Assembly (NCBI RefSeq): GCF_001748145.1
Contig: NZ_BCQA01000001.1
Coordinates: 5,110,501-5,174,500, forward strand
Direction of reading: 5' to 3'
DNA: 64,000 bases
Source of the DNA: Bosea sp. BIWAKO-01
GTDB taxonomy: Bacteria; Pseudomonadota; Alphaproteobacteria; Rhizobiales; Beijerinckiaceae
Shown: positions 20,685 through 30,425 of the stretch, one piece after another
How positions within the stretch are numbered: position 1 is the first letter of the stretch
How the letters are laid out: each line of letters opens with the position of its first letter
The notes under the pieces: generated by a model
Told to the model about the DNA's origin: nothing
Seen by the model: only the letters and a program-made list of their open reading frames with translations
Database searches by the model: none
Made by a program: the position numbers and the translations under genes

Positions 20685-21974
20685 TCAGGCCGCGCCTTCC
20701 GAAGCCGACTTGACCGGCGGCCCAACGAGGCGTGCATGCATGGCCTCGATCAGAAGTTCATGTGCACGGGCTGCGATCGCGTCGAGCGAGGGGGTCCGCA
20801 CGAACATCGCGGCCGCCTTCTCGCTGAGCTCCTCGCGGCTCGGCAGGACCGGCAGATGCCATTGCGCCACGGCGTCCTGGGCCTGCTGCTGCATTTCGGC
20901 CAGCCGGTCACCCGCACGCTGCTGCAGTTCGGCGAGCGCATCGCGCAAATCGGCGAGCGTCATCGTCGGCAGGTGCAGCTCCGACAGGGCAGGGCTCGCC
21001 GCATAGGCTTCCCGGAAGGCGCTGACGACGCGGTCCAGCGGCACCGAAGCCGCAAGCCGCTCGGCCGAGCGTTCGATGACGCGTGGCGGCAGGGCCTGCG
21101 AACGATCGACGACGGCCTGCGGCGGCGCCTTCAGGTCCCAGACCGCGCCGATCTTCGAGAGACCGAGGATCACGTAATAGGTCGGGTCCCACTGCCACCA
21201 GCGAAAGCCCTGACGCACGCTGTACTGATAGGCGTGGTGGTTGTTGTGCCAGCCTTCGCCCATGGTGATGATCGCCAGCCACCAGTTGTTGCGGCTTTCG
21301 TCGCCGGTCAAATAGTCCTTGTCGCCATGCACATGCGCGAGCGAGTTGATGCAGAATGTCGCGTGATAGACCGCAACCGTCGACCAGAAGAAGCCAACGA
21401 TCAGGCCGGCCCAGCCGTCGATCGCGAAGCAGAGGCCGGCGAGCAGGATCGCGGGCGCCAGCTCGAAACGGTGCAGCAGGCGCAATTCGGGGAACTTCGT
21501 CAGGTCCTGAATCGTTGAATCGTCGAAGGTGCTGTGATCCCGGCTGAAGATCCAGCCGACATGCGAATAGGCGAAGGATGTCATGACCGGCGAATGCACG
21601 TCATGCTCGGTATCGGCATAGCGATGATGGTGACGGTGCTTGGAGGCCCACCAGAGCACGCTCTTCTGCGCCGTCGATTGGGCCAGCAGCGCGAGCAGGA
21701 ACTGCCCGAAGCGGCTGGTCTTGTAGGAGCGGTGTGAGAAATACCGGTGATAGCCACCGGTGACCGCGAACATCCGCAACCAGTACAGCCCGATCGCGAG
21801 CCAGACCGAGGTCCAGGTCACACCGCTCCAGAGCGCTCCGAAACAGGCGAGATGCGCCAGCACGAAGGGAACGGCGGATGGGTAGACGATGTCGCCATCA
21901 TCGTGAGGGGCAGTGCTGTCGCTCAAGAATGCTCTCTGTGGAGTTCGCGCGGATCCGCCGCTTCGGTGCAGCAT
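20685..21974 (-). CDS. Acyl-CoA/fatty-acid desaturase (delta-9 type)
   Basis: Membrane di-iron enzyme that introduces a double bond into an acyl chain. All three His boxes are present: HRYFSH, HRHHH and HNNHH, spaced among hydrophobic helices (AVPFVLAHLACFGALW, LLAGLCFAIDGWAGLIVGFFWS). The catalytic part ends near WDPTYYVILGLSKIGAVWDLK. A C-terminal extension of about 130 residues follows, predicted largely helical and Glu/Gln/Ala-rich (LRDALAELQQRAGDRLAEMQQQAQDAV), usual in rhizobial homologues. The start is uncertain: the ATG at 21974 is used here, but a TTG at 21926 or a start at 22109 is possible because the first 60 residues show no conservation that I recognise. It is divergent from ppk. 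Confidence 0.9.
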   Translation of the reverse strand: MLHRSGGSARTPQRAFLSDSTAPHDDGDIVYPSAVPFVLAHLACFGALWSGVTWTSVWLAIGLYWLRMFAVTGGYHRYFSHRSYKTSRFGQFLLALLAQSTAQKSVLWWASKHRHHHRYADTEHDVHSPVMTSFAYSHVGWIFSRDHSTFDDSTIQDLTKFPELRLLHRFELAPAILLAGLCFAIDGWAGLIVGFFWSTVAVYHATFCINSLAHVHGDKDYLTGDESRNNWWLAIITMGEGWHNNHHAYQYSVRQGFRWWQWDPTYYVILGLSKIGAVWDLKAPPQAVVDRSQALPPRVIERSAERLAASVPLDRVVSAFREAYAASPALSELHLPTMTLADLRDALAELQQRAGDRLAEMQQQAQDAVAQWHLPVLPSREELSEKAAAMFVRTPSLDAIAARAHELLIEAMHARLVGPPVKSASEGAA

Positions 21975-22102
21975 GGGCCGCATGTCCGGCGGCACCAAAC
22001 AGGACGAGCGGGCGCCGCGCAAGTAGGCCACTCGCCGCAGCATGGCAAAGGAAGCAGCATGGGAAGGCAATTGGTTTGAGGCAACGCAGGAATAGCACTC
22101 GC

Positions 22103-22121
22103 CCGTCATCGAAGCGTCACG
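22103..22121 (+). promoter_or_regulatory. Possible Pho box upstream of ppk
   Basis: CCGTCATCGAAGCGTCACG contains two CGTCA-type half-sites (CGTCAT at 22104, CGTCAC at 22115) spaced exactly 11 bases apart. This is the arrangement of PhoB-binding direct repeats. It lies about 70 bases before the ppk start. This is a match by eye only. Confidence 0.4.
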
Positions 22122-22191
22122 CTAGGATGGCTTCAGGTTTGACAGGCGGGCGATCTCGGCCCGGCTTGCGTTCGAGATGAGGGCGAAACTT

Positions 22192-24387
22192 ATGAATATC
22201 GAACCGACAAACGTGAAGGCTGCGGACATCGCGCCTGCGGTCAGTCCCGTCGGTCTGCGCCATTCGCCGGCCCGCTTCGTCAATCGCGAGCTGTCCTGGC
22301 TGAAGTTCAACCGTCGGGTCATGGAGGAGGCGTCGAACCGCAACCATCCTCTGCTGGAGCAGCTCCGCTTCCTCTCGATCTCGGCCAATAATCTCGACGA
22401 GTTCTTCATGGTCCGCGTCTCCGGCCTGCGCGAGCAGCTCAAGGCGGGTGTCGTCACGCCCAGCCAGGATGGGCTGACCCCGGCCGAGCAGCTGATCGAG
22501 ATCGCCAAGGCGACGGCCGATCTTACCGCCGACCAGCAGGCGCGCTGGGTCGAGCTCAAGCGCGAGCTGGACGATAACCGCATCGTGCTGCTGGGTCCGA
22601 AGGACATCGGTGCGCAGCACCGCACCTGGCTCGAGGACCATTTCCTCCATCTCGTCTTCCCCGTGCTGACGCCATTGGCGATCGACCCGGCGCATCCCTT
22701 CCCCTTCATCCCCAATCTCGGATTCACGCTGGCATTGGCGCTGGAGCGGATCAGCGACGGCCGGCAGCTCGACGCGCTGATCCGGGTTCCCGGGAAGATC
22801 GACCGCTTCATCGAGCTGCCCGATCTCGCACGCGACGGCGTGCACCGCTTCATCACGCTGGAAGACACGGTCTCGCTCTTCATCGGCAAGCTCTTCCCCG
22901 GCTACGACGTCAAGGGAACCGGCTCGTTTCGCGTCATTCGCGACTCCGACCTCGACATCGAGGAGGAGGCCGAGGATCTGGTGCGCGTCTTCGAGACGAT
23001 GCTGAAGCAGCGCCGTCGTGGCGTCGTCATCCGTCTCGAGGTCAGCGACGGCATGCCGCCGCATCTGCACCGGCTGATCGTGCGCGAGCTGAAGGTCGAT
23101 CCCGACGAGATCGTCCAGGTCGATGGTATGATCGGGCTGAACGAGCTGTCCCAGCTGGTTGGCGTCGACCGGCCGGACCTCAAGTTCAAGCCGTACAACG
23201 CCCGCTTCCCCGAGCGCATTCGCGAGCATGGCGGCGATTGCTTCGCCGCGATCCGCCAGAAGGACCTGATCGTCCACCACCCCTATGAGAGCTTCGACGT
23301 CGTCGTGCAGTTCCTGCAGCAGGCGGCGCATGACCCCAACGTGGTCGCCATCAAGCAGACGCTCTATCGCACCTCATCGAACTCGCCGATCGTCAGGGCG
23401 CTGGCCGAGGCGGCCGAAGCGGGCAAGTCGGTGACGGCCCTGGTCGAGCTCAAGGCGCGCTTCGACGAGGAGGCGAATATTCGCTGGGCCAAGGATCTGG
23501 AGCGCGCGGGCGTGCAGGTCGTCTATGGCTTCATCGAGCTGAAGACCCACGCCAAGCTCTCGATGGTGGTGCGGCGCGAGGCCGGCCAACTCGTCAGCTA
23601 CTGCCATATCGCGACCGGCAATTATCACCCGATCACGGCGCGCATCTACACCGACGTCTCCTTCTTCACCGCCGATCCGGTGATGGGGCAGGACGTCGCG
23701 CGCGTCTTCAACTTCATCACCGGCTATGCCGAGCCGGCCGAGCTCGAAAAGATGTCCGTCTCGCCGGTGGGGCTGAAACAGCGCCTGCTGTCCGACATTG
23801 CCGAGGAGATTGCGCATGTGAAGGCAGGCCGCAAGGGCGCGATCTGGGGCAAGTGCAACTCGCTGGTCGACCCCGAGATCATCGACGCGCTCTATGATGC
23901 GAGCCAGGCCGGTGTGGAGATCGACTTCGTCGTGCGCGGCATCTGCTGCCTGAGACCCGGAATTCCCGGGCTGTCGGAGAACATCCGGGTCAAGTCGATT
24001 GTCGGACGCTTCCTCGAGCACACCCGGATCTATGCCTTCGGCGCCGGCTTCGGCCTGCCCTCAGCCAAGGCAAAGCTCTATATTTCCTCGGCCGACCTGA
24101 TGCCGCGGAATCTCGATCGGCGCGTCGAGGCGTTAACCCCGATCCAGAATCCGACGGTGCACCAGCAATTGCTGGAGCAGATCATGCTGGCGAATTTCCT
24201 CGACAACGAGCAAAGCTGGACCATCTTGCCCGATGGTGGCTCAAGACGCATTGTCCCGCCGCCGAGCGACGAGTCGTTCAACGCCCACAAATATTTCATG
24301 ACCAATCCGAGTTTGTCCGGACGTGGAAAATCGCTCTCCAATTCAAGCCCCCGCAGCCTTGCGCGCCGGACCGGCAGAAAGGCTTGA
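22192..24387 (+). CDS. ppk1: Polyphosphate kinase 1
   Basis: Makes inorganic polyphosphate from ATP by way of a phosphohistidine. It has 731 residues from the ATG, with GAGGG eight bases upstream; another ATG lies five codons earlier. The N-terminal domain starts [19 protein letters not shown], the family hallmark. Catalytic-domain motifs are NPYESF-like [46 protein letters not shown], the [10 protein letters not shown] loop holding the conserved His, and [15 protein letters not shown] near the C-terminus. Its 3' end overlaps ppx by 65 bases, so synthesis and hydrolysis of polyphosphate are encoded together. Confidence 0.97.
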   Translation: MNIEPTNVKAADIAPAVSPVGLRHSPARFVNRELSWLKFNRRVMEEASNRNHPLLEQLRFLSISANNLDEFFMVRVSGLREQLKAGVVTPSQDGLTPAEQLIEIAKATADLTADQQARWVELKRELDDNRIVLLGPKDIGAQHRTWLEDHFLHLVFPVLTPLAIDPAHPFPFIPNLGFTLALALERISDGRQLDALIRVPGKIDRFIELPDLARDGVHRFITLEDTVSLFIGKLFPGYDVKGTGSFRVIRDSDLDIEEEAEDLVRVFETMLKQRRRGVVIRLEVSDGMPPHLHRLIVRELKVDPDEIVQVDGMIGLNELSQLVGVDRPDLKFKPYNARFPERIREHGGDCFAAIRQKDLIVHHPYESFDVVVQFLQQAAHDPNVVAIKQTLYRTSSNSPIVRALAEAAEAGKSVTALVELKARFDEEANIRWAKDLERAGVQVVYGFIELKTHAKLSMVVRREAGQLVSYCHIATGNYHPITARIYTDVSFFTADPVMGQDVARVFNFITGYAEPAELEKMSVSPVGLKQRLLSDIAEEIAHVKAGRKGAIWGKCNSLVDPEIIDALYDASQAGVEIDFVVRGICCLRPGIPGLSENIRVKSIVGRFLEHTRIYAFGAGFGLPSAKAKLYISSADLMPRNLDRRVEALTPIQNPTVHQQLLEQIMLANFLDNEQSWTILPDGGSRRIVPPPSDESFNAHKYFMTNPSLSGRGKSLSNSSPRSLARRTGRKA

Positions 24388-25897
24388 CCCGGCGTTGATC
24401 CCGGGGCGGCTGAGCCTCGGCGAGACGCTCGCCATCGTCGATATCGGCTCGAACTCGGTGCGTCTCGTCGTCTACGAGATGCTGTCGCGTTCGCCGGCGC
24501 AGGTCTTCAATGAGAAGGAGATGGCCGGTCTCGGCCGTCAGGTCGCGACCACCGGCCGGCTCGCCGATGACGCCATCGAGAAGGCGCTGGGCGCGCTCGT
24601 GCGCTTCCGCATTCTCTGTGACGCGATGCATGTCCGCGATATCCGTGTCATCGCGACCGCTGCGGCACGCGACGCGGCCAATGGACCTGCGTTCATCGCG
24701 CTCGCTGAACGGGCGATCGGCCAGCCGATCGAGCTGATCTCCGGGGGGCGCGAAGCCTATTTGTCGGCTCTCGGCGTGATCTCAGGCTTCGACGCACCGC
24801 GTGGCGTCGTCGGCGACCTTGGCGGCGGCTCGCTCGAGCTTGCCGCCGTCGACAACGACCGAGTGGGCGAGGGGGCCAGCCTGCCGATCGGCGTGCTGGC
24901 GCTGCTCGACCGCTCGAAAGGGTCGGTCAAGCTCGCCGAGAAGATCGTCCGCGAAGCGCTCGACAACCTGCCGCAACTCGCCGCGATGCGCGGACGCGAT
25001 TTCTACGCGGTCGGTGGCACCTGGCGTGCCCTCGCGACGTTGCATCAGCGCCAGTCGGTCTATCCGCTCAGCGTGATGCACGCCTACACCGTGCCGGCGC
25101 GGGACGTGACCGAATTCGCCAAGCTGGTCGAGCGGGCCGATAGCGCGGTGCTGGAATCGATCGAAGCAGTGTCCTCGGCGCGCCGGCCGCTCCTGGCCTA
25201 TGGCGCATTGGTACTCGACCAGTTGATCAAACGTGGCCGCCCGCGTTCGGTGGTGATTTCGGCCAATGGCGTCCGTGAGGGATTGCTGCACGAGCAGCTT
25301 CCCGAGGAGGAGCGCATGATCGACCCGCTGCTGCAGGGCGCGCAGGACTACAACCAGCTCCGGGCTCGCGATCCGCGTCACGCGGCCGACCTGATTGCCT
25401 GGGTCGCAAAGCTCTTCGTCAGCGCTGGCCTGCACGAGGACGCGGCGAGCCGGCGTTTGCAGGACGTCGCCTGCCTGCTTTCGGATATCGGCTGGCGCGC
25501 CCATCCGGACTACCGGGGCGAGCAGAGTCTCAACGTCATTGCCCATGCCGCCTTCAATGGCGTGGATCACCCCGGCCGCGCCTTCCTGGCGCTCGCCGTG
25601 TTCCATCGCTACGCCGGAGCCAAGAGCGATACGCCGGTGGCATCCGACCTGCGACGTCTCCTGACACCCCGGCAGCTCGAACGCGCGCTGCTGCTCGCGG
25701 CGACGTTCCGCGTGGCCTATCTGCTTTCCGCGGGCATGCCCGATATCCTGACCCGCATTTCGCTGACCTGCGTCGACCGCCGGCTCGTGCTGCGCTTCCC
25801 GGCAGACCTCAAGGCCCTGTCGAGCGAACGGGTCACGGGGCGGCTGAAGCAGCTCGCCCGCCTGCTCGGCCGCGAGCACGAGGTCGCAGCGGGCTAA
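24323..25897 (+). CDS. ppx: Exopolyphosphatase (Ppx/GppA family)
   Basis: Hydrolyses terminal phosphate from polyphosphate, or pppGpp in related proteins. The frame allows 524 residues from a GTG start inside the ppk 3' end; the conserved core starts 35 residues later with [17 protein letters not shown], so a later start such as the TTG at 24395 is possible. The ASKHA ATPase-like fold shows [13 protein letters not shown], the phosphate-binding [10 protein letters not shown] and [12 protein letters not shown]-terminal HD-like helical domain follows ([39 protein letters not shown]). It is coupled to ppk1 by overlap. It is convergent with the next minus-strand operon. Confidence 0.94.
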   Translation: MENRSPIQAPAALRAGPAERLDPALIPGRLSLGETLAIVDIGSNSVRLVVYEMLSRSPAQVFNEKEMAGLGRQVATTGRLADDAIEKALGALVRFRILCDAMHVRDIRVIATAAARDAANGPAFIALAERAIGQPIELISGGREAYLSALGVISGFDAPRGVVGDLGGGSLELAAVDNDRVGEGASLPIGVLALLDRSKGSVKLAEKIVREALDNLPQLAAMRGRDFYAVGGTWRALATLHQRQSVYPLSVMHAYTVPARDVTEFAKLVERADSAVLESIEAVSSARRPLLAYGALVLDQLIKRGRPRSVVISANGVREGLLHEQLPEEERMIDPLLQGAQDYNQLRARDPRHAADLIAWVAKLFVSAGLHEDAASRRLQDVACLLSDIGWRAHPDYRGEQSLNVIAHAAFNGVDHPGRAFLALAVFHRYAGAKSDTPVASDLRRLLTPRQLERALLLAATFRVAYLLSAGMPDILTRISLTCVDRRLVLRFPADLKALSSERVTGRLKQLARLLGREHEVAAG

Positions 25898-25918
25898 GGC
25901 GATATCCGGTCTGGGGAC

Positions 25919-26935
25919 CTAGCGCCTGCTGACATCGATCTCGGTCGCCGAGCGTACATCGATATCGACAATCGCGAGGTCGGGTCGATCGATGGCCGGA
26001 TAGGCGCGCGTCTCGCCTGGCCGTTGCACGAAGACCAGGCTGGCGAGAGCAGGGTGGCTCGCCAGTTTCGAACGCGCCAAGGCTGGCTCCATGGCGCCGG
26101 GAAGCACCAGATGCGCCTTTCGGCCACCTTCGAGGCAGGCATGCAGGTCGCCGAGGCTGAACAGGCCGAGCGGCAGCAACTCGACTCCTGTCAGGATCGC
26201 CATGCCTGGCCCCGAGGCCAGCGCGGCAAGGTCCCCGCCGACCAGCGCGGTGATGATCCGCGACGAGGCCAGCGGTTTCAGCAGGCGCGAAATCTCGAGC
26301 GCCTTGCTCAGCAATGCGCGTTCCGAGATGGCCCGCGGTCCCGCAAAGCTCTTGCTGTCGACGACCTGGAGGGCCGGGCGTTCCGTCGATTCCGGCAGGG
26401 GGTGGCGCACGCCATTCGCGATCAGAGCATCGAGTGGAGCGACGCCATCGGGAATGTCACGGCCGAAACCGCCGACGAAGCGCGTTCCGAAGGCGCGCAT
26501 GGCAAGTGTCCGCAGCATCAGCAATGGGCGAACGTGCCCGATGCGGCCGGCGCCCAGCGCCATCACGGCTCCCGATGCCTCGATCAATCGCAGCAGGTCC
26601 AGTTCATTGGCGTGCAGCGGCAACATCAGCGGCGAGAGGCCGGAGCGCAAGGCGGCCAGAATGGAAACCAGTGCCTCGGGCCCGAGCGGCGCAAGGATCG
26701 CGACGCTCGCGCCGGGCTGGGCATGATTGGTGCTCAGAAGCCCGGCAAGGCGTGAAACCCGGTCGTCCAGCTCCACGAAACTGAGTGAGCGCGGCTGCTC
26801 GTCGCTCCAGCTGCGGCGTCCCGGGGGATCGCGCAGCGCCGCCTCGTAGCCGCGGCTGCGCACCAGGGCTTTCAGCAAGGTATCGAGATCGAGGCCGTCT
26901 AGCAGGGCAGCAGCATCGTCGTAGTCAGCCCGCAT
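25919..26935 (-). CDS. Degenerate AMP-binding (ANL-type) protein
   Basis: 338 residues from the ATG with AAGGAT six bases upstream. The N-terminal part has acyl-CoA synthetase-like features (LSFVELDDRVSRLAGLLSTNHAQPGASVAILAPLGPEALVSILAALRSGLSPLMLPLHANELDLLRLIEASGAVMALG). The Ser/Thr/Gly-rich ATP-binding loop normally found after that is not recognisable, and the C-terminal lid domain is missing, so adenylation is unlikely. The ribosome site overlaps the stop of the upstream binding-protein gene, so the two are probably translationally coupled. It may be a non-catalytic relic with a regulatory or scaffold role; function unknown. Confidence 0.7.
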   Translation of the reverse strand: MRADYDDAAALLDGLDLDTLLKALVRSRGYEAALRDPPGRRSWSDEQPRSLSFVELDDRVSRLAGLLSTNHAQPGASVAILAPLGPEALVSILAALRSGLSPLMLPLHANELDLLRLIEASGAVMALGAGRIGHVRPLLMLRTLAMRAFGTRFVGGFGRDIPDGVAPLDALIANGVRHPLPESTERPALQVVDSKSFAGPRAISERALLSKALEISRLLKPLASSRIITALVGGDLAALASGPGMAILTGVELLPLGLFSLGDLHACLEGGRKAHLVLPGAMEPALARSKLASHPALASLVFVQRPGETRAYPAIDRPDLAIVDIDVRSATEIDVSRR

Positions 26936-26945
26936 CGACGATCCT

Positions 26946-28799
26946 TCAATTCGCCGGAGCCGGCGGCGCCGGGACGCGGGCCAGAACTTCGTTGGACAGG
27001 AAATAAGCGGGCCGGCGGGCCGGCAGCACGACATCGCGTGAGCGGGCGAGCCAGGTTTCGGGCAAATAATAGAGCGGCACGACATAGAAGCCGGAGATCA
27101 GCAGCCGGTCGAGCGTACGCACCGAGGCCACGAAATCGGCGCGCTCGCGGGCAGAGAGCAGCGTCTTCAACACCGCGTCGACAGCCGGCGATTTCACGCC
27201 GGCATAGTTCAACGAGCCCCTGCGCTCGGCATTGCTCGAATCCCAGCGCCCGACCTGCTCGTTTCCGGGCGAGGCCGAGGCCGGCCATGTCCACTGGATC
27301 ATGTCGAAATCGAAAGCCGACAGGCGGCGCCAGTATTGCACGTCGTCGATCAACCTGACCGTGACGGCGATGCCGAGCCTGGTCAGCGACTTCGCATAGT
27401 TCAGCGCAAGCCGCTCCTGCGGCCGGCTGGTGACGGTGATCTCGAAGCTCAGCGCCTCGCCGCTCTTGCTCTGGCGCAGCACGCCGTCCTGAAGTGCGTA
27501 ACCGGCGCTCTGCAACAGATCGAGCGCCTTGCGCGCCTGATCGCGGTCACGGCCGGAACCGTCGGTCGCCGAGGGCGTCCAGGTTCCGGCGAGAACGTCC
27601 TCCCGGACGGCCCCGGGGAAGCCTGCTAGCAGTGCCTTCTCGCGCGCATCCGCCGCCACTCCGAGCGCGGAGAGTTCCGAATCCGCGAAGAAGCTGCCGG
27701 CCCGCCGATAGACACCATGGAACAGGTTGCGGTTGGCCCATTCGAAGTCGAACAGAATGCCGAGCGCCTCGCGCACTCTGACATCGGCGAAGACCGTGCG
27801 GCGCGTATTGAAGACGAAGCCCGTCATGCCCTTCGGCGCCTCGAAGCGCAGCGCTTCCCGGACGATGCGGCCATCGCGCACGGCCGGAACATCGTAGCCT
27901 GTCATCCAGCGTGTCGGGTCGCCTTCGAGACGGATATCGTAGAGCCCGGCCTTGAACGCTTCGAAGAGCGTATTGGCGTCTCGATAGAAATCGTAGCGGA
28001 TCTCGTCGGCATTGAAGAGACCGCGGGTCAGCGGATGATCCTCGGCCCAGAAGCCGCTGCGGCGCTTCAAGGTCAGAGCCTCGCCCGGCTTCACGTCACT
28101 GACGAGATAGGGGCCGGAGCCGAGAGCGGGCTTGAAGCTGGTCTCGGCGAAAGTTTCCGCATTGGTCGCGTGCTTGGCGAAGATCGGCATGGCGCCAAGC
28201 ACCAGCGGCAATTCGCGGTTGGAGCCGTCGCCGAGCTCGAACTCGATCCGGCGCAGCGTGGGCACTGCGACCTTGGTCACGCGCCCGAGACTGGAGCGGT
28301 GGAACGGCTTGCCCTTGGTCTTCAGCATCTCGAAGGTGTAGCGCACATCTTCGGCGGTGACTGGCTGGCCATCCGAAAAGGTCGCTCGCGGGTCGATCTC
28401 GAAGGCGAGCCGCGTGCGGTCGTCATTGAGCTCGATCTTGCTCGCCAGCAGGCCATAGGCCGTGAATGGCTCGTCAGCCGAGCGGAAGAGCAAGCTCTGC
28501 TGCACATAGCGGGGCACGGCGTCCGGGGCGACGCCGAGCACGACGAGCGGATTCAGGCTGTCGAAGGTGCCCTGCAGGCCAAAAATGATTCGCCCGCCCT
28601 TGGGAGCGGCCGGATCGGCATAGGGCAAATGCGCAAAGCCCTTCGCCAGGGCGGGCTCGCCATGCATGGCGATGGCATGATCGACCGATGGCGATTCGGC
28701 GCGCGCAACCGCGCCCGCCGCCAGAACGACGGCAAGAACTGCGAAGATATGCCGTACCGCAACGCCAATCGCTGCAGCCGGCGGAAGATATGAACCCAT
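26946..28799 (-). CDS. Periplasmic oligopeptide-binding protein, YejA-like
   Basis: 617 residues from the ATG that starts the signal region (RHIFAVLAVVLAAGAVARAES); the frame extends 37 codons further upstream without a signal sequence. It belongs to the SBP family 5 group. HAIAMHGEPALAKGFAHLPYADPAAPKGG is the YejA-type start, followed by YTFEMLKTKGKPFHRSSL, the family-5 GSGPYLVSDVKPGEALTLKRR block, and MIQWTWPASASPGNEQ near the C-terminus. It would deliver peptides to an ABC importer. No permease or ATPase genes are adjacent, unlike yejABEF. The next gene is the degenerate AMP-binding protein. Confidence 0.9.
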   Translation of the reverse strand: MGSYLPPAAAIGVAVRHIFAVLAVVLAAGAVARAESPSVDHAIAMHGEPALAKGFAHLPYADPAAPKGGRIIFGLQGTFDSLNPLVVLGVAPDAVPRYVQQSLLFRSADEPFTAYGLLASKIELNDDRTRLAFEIDPRATFSDGQPVTAEDVRYTFEMLKTKGKPFHRSSLGRVTKVAVPTLRRIEFELGDGSNRELPLVLGAMPIFAKHATNAETFAETSFKPALGSGPYLVSDVKPGEALTLKRRSGFWAEDHPLTRGLFNADEIRYDFYRDANTLFEAFKAGLYDIRLEGDPTRWMTGYDVPAVRDGRIVREALRFEAPKGMTGFVFNTRRTVFADVRVREALGILFDFEWANRNLFHGVYRRAGSFFADSELSALGVAADAREKALLAGFPGAVREDVLAGTWTPSATDGSGRDRDQARKALDLLQSAGYALQDGVLRQSKSGEALSFEITVTSRPQERLALNYAKSLTRLGIAVTVRLIDDVQYWRRLSAFDFDMIQWTWPASASPGNEQVGRWDSSNAERRGSLNYAGVKSPAVDAVLKTLLSARERADFVASVRTLDRLLISGFYVVPLYYLPETWLARSRDVVLPARRPAYFLSNEVLARVPAPPAPAN

Positions 28800-29042
28800 T
28801 GCCTGACCTGATTCCCAGCAGCAAGAATAACACGGCTTGCCGGCCGTCGCGTAAGCTGTTCGGACTGGAAACCTGCAGCAGAACTCGCTAAACGCTGCGC
28901 GAGGTGTCATTCAAACGCCGCAATCGCAACCGATGTGCACGACCTTCCAGGGGCTGGCGCGCGTGTGCGATTGAGCCCGTCGACAATGATGCGCGCGGCT
29001 TGCGAAGTCGTGTTTCGAGATTCGCCTGGTAAGGAAAACCAT

Positions 29043-29837
29043 ATGACCGCTTCGTTCAGCCCGTCTCAGCGCCTGTCCGCCCGAGCGTTCGGCCTGGCCA
29101 TGAGCGCCGTGATAGGCCTCAGCCCGGTCGCCGCCTTCGCCCAGCAGCAGCAGCGTCCTGCCCAGCGCCCGGCCCAGCCGCCGGCTCAGCAGCAGCCCGC
29201 GCAGCAGCCGGCCGGCCAGGCTCAGCAGCAGGGCGGTCCGACTGTCGTTCAGGTCAAGCCGGAGCCATCCCAGACCAGCTGGACCAAGGTTTGCGGCAAG
29301 GATCAGGCCAACAACAAGGAAATCTGCTACACGACGCGCGATTTCGTCTCGGACCAGGGTCAGCCTGTGCTCGCGGTTGCGGTCTATGACGTCAAGGGCG
29401 ACCCGACCCGGATCGTGCGCTTCCTGATGCCGCTCGGCCTGCTGCTGCAGCCGGGTGTCCGCTTCGGCGTCGACACGGCGCAGCCCGTGCCCGGCCGTTA
29501 CGCCATCTGCTTCCCGAACGGCTGCTTCGCCGAGGCGCAGGTGAAGGACGATGTCATCAACTCGATGCGGAAGGGCAACACGCTCAACATCAGCGTGCAG
29601 AACCAGACGGGCCGCGAGGTGACCTTCTCGATTCCGCTCGCCGATTTCGGCAAGGGCTTCGATGGCGCCCCGATCGACCCGAAGGTGCTCGAGGAACAGC
29701 AGAAGCAGCTGCAGGACGAGCTGTCCAAGCGTCAGGAAGAGCTGCGCCAGCGCCTCGGCGGCGGCGGTGCCAATGCTGCTCCGGGCGCTCCGGCGCTTCC
29801 GGGTGCGGCTCCCGCTCCGGCTGCTCCCAAGCCCTGA
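29043..29837 (+). CDS. IalB-family (invasion associated locus B) protein
   Basis: 264 residues. AAGGA is well placed before this ATG, and a signal peptide follows (ARAFGLAMSAVIGLSPVAAFAQ). A Gln/Pro-rich low-complexity stretch (about residues 37-70) precedes the IalB domain: SWTKVCGKDQANNKEICYTTRDFVSDQGQPVLAVAVYD, RIVRFLMPLGLLLQPGVRFGVD, YAICFPNGCFAEAQV and TFSIPLADFGKGFDGAPIDP. Four Cys are placed to form two disulfides. A Gln/Glu coiled-coil-like segment and an Ala/Pro tail end the protein. It is periplasmic or envelope-associated. The name comes from Bartonella, but the family is widespread in free-living rhizobia, where its function is unknown. Confidence 0.9.
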   Translation: MTASFSPSQRLSARAFGLAMSAVIGLSPVAAFAQQQQRPAQRPAQPPAQQQPAQQPAGQAQQQGGPTVVQVKPEPSQTSWTKVCGKDQANNKEICYTTRDFVSDQGQPVLAVAVYDVKGDPTRIVRFLMPLGLLLQPGVRFGVDTAQPVPGRYAICFPNGCFAEAQVKDDVINSMRKGNTLNISVQNQTGREVTFSIPLADFGKGFDGAPIDPKVLEEQQKQLQDELSKRQEELRQRLGGGGANAAPGAPALPGAAPAPAAPKP

Positions 29838-29861
29838 TCGGGTTGCAGCTCGCACAAATAG

Positions 29862-29893
29862 AAAAGGCCGGCCCTTCGGGGCCGGCCTTTTTC
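29862..29893 (+). terminator. Rho-independent terminator after the ialB-like gene
   Basis: An 11-bp stem AAGGCCGGCCC / GGGCCGGCCTT with a TTCG tetraloop closed by C-G, flanked by A's on the left and a TTTTT run on the right. This is a textbook intrinsic terminator, the strongest in the window. Confidence 0.93.
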
Positions 29894-29978
29894 ATGAGCC
29901 TTCTGCGCTTGCATCAGCTTTCCCGAGAGCCGGAACTCACTTTTCGGGCCGACACTCCAATGGCGCCGGGCGGCGGGA

Positions 29979-30308
29979 TCAGTTCAGGTCGGCCTTGTCG
30001 ATGAGATAGCGGCCCTTCCGGTCGCGCCTGAAGAACTCCTTGGCCTGCGGATGGCGGATCGGCCGGCCGGATTCGTCGATCACGAGATTTTGCTCGGAAA
30101 CATAGGCGACATATTCCGTCTCCTCGTTCTCCGCGAATAGATGGTAGAACGGTTGGTCCTTTGACGGGCGCAGGTTCTCCGGGATCGCCAGCCACCATTC
30201 CTCCGTATTGGAGAAGGTGGGGTCGACGTCGAAAATCACCCCTCGGAACGGATAGACACGGTGTTTCACCACCTGCCCGATCCGGAATTTCGCTGAACGC
30301 GCTTCCAT
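29979..30308 (-). CDS. hspQ: Heat-shock protein HspQ
   Basis: 109 residues from the ATG with AAGG six bases upstream; an in-frame start 23 codons earlier is not supported. The YccV/HspQ domain is complete: AKFRIGQVVKHRVYPFRGVIFDVDPTFSNTEEWWLAIPENLRPSKDQPFYHLFAENEETEYVAYVSEQNLV. HspQ is a small cytosolic protein that, in E. coli, binds hemimethylated DNA near oriC and acts as a specificity factor for Lon protease. The C-terminal basic tail (FFRRDRKGRYLIDKADLN) is typical of alphaproteobacterial members. It is a stand-alone gene. Confidence 0.93.
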   Translation of the reverse strand: MEARSAKFRIGQVVKHRVYPFRGVIFDVDPTFSNTEEWWLAIPENLRPSKDQPFYHLFAENEETEYVAYVSEQNLVIDESGRPIRHPQAKEFFRRDRKGRYLIDKADLN

Positions 30309-30425
30309 GTCTCGCCTTGATCCGTCCTCAAGCCGGCAGGCTCTCACACTGCCGGCTACCGTCGCCATCTCGCGCATGCGGTAGGATTGCGTCGCAAATA
30401 GGTCAAGATCAACGGCTGAAAGTCG

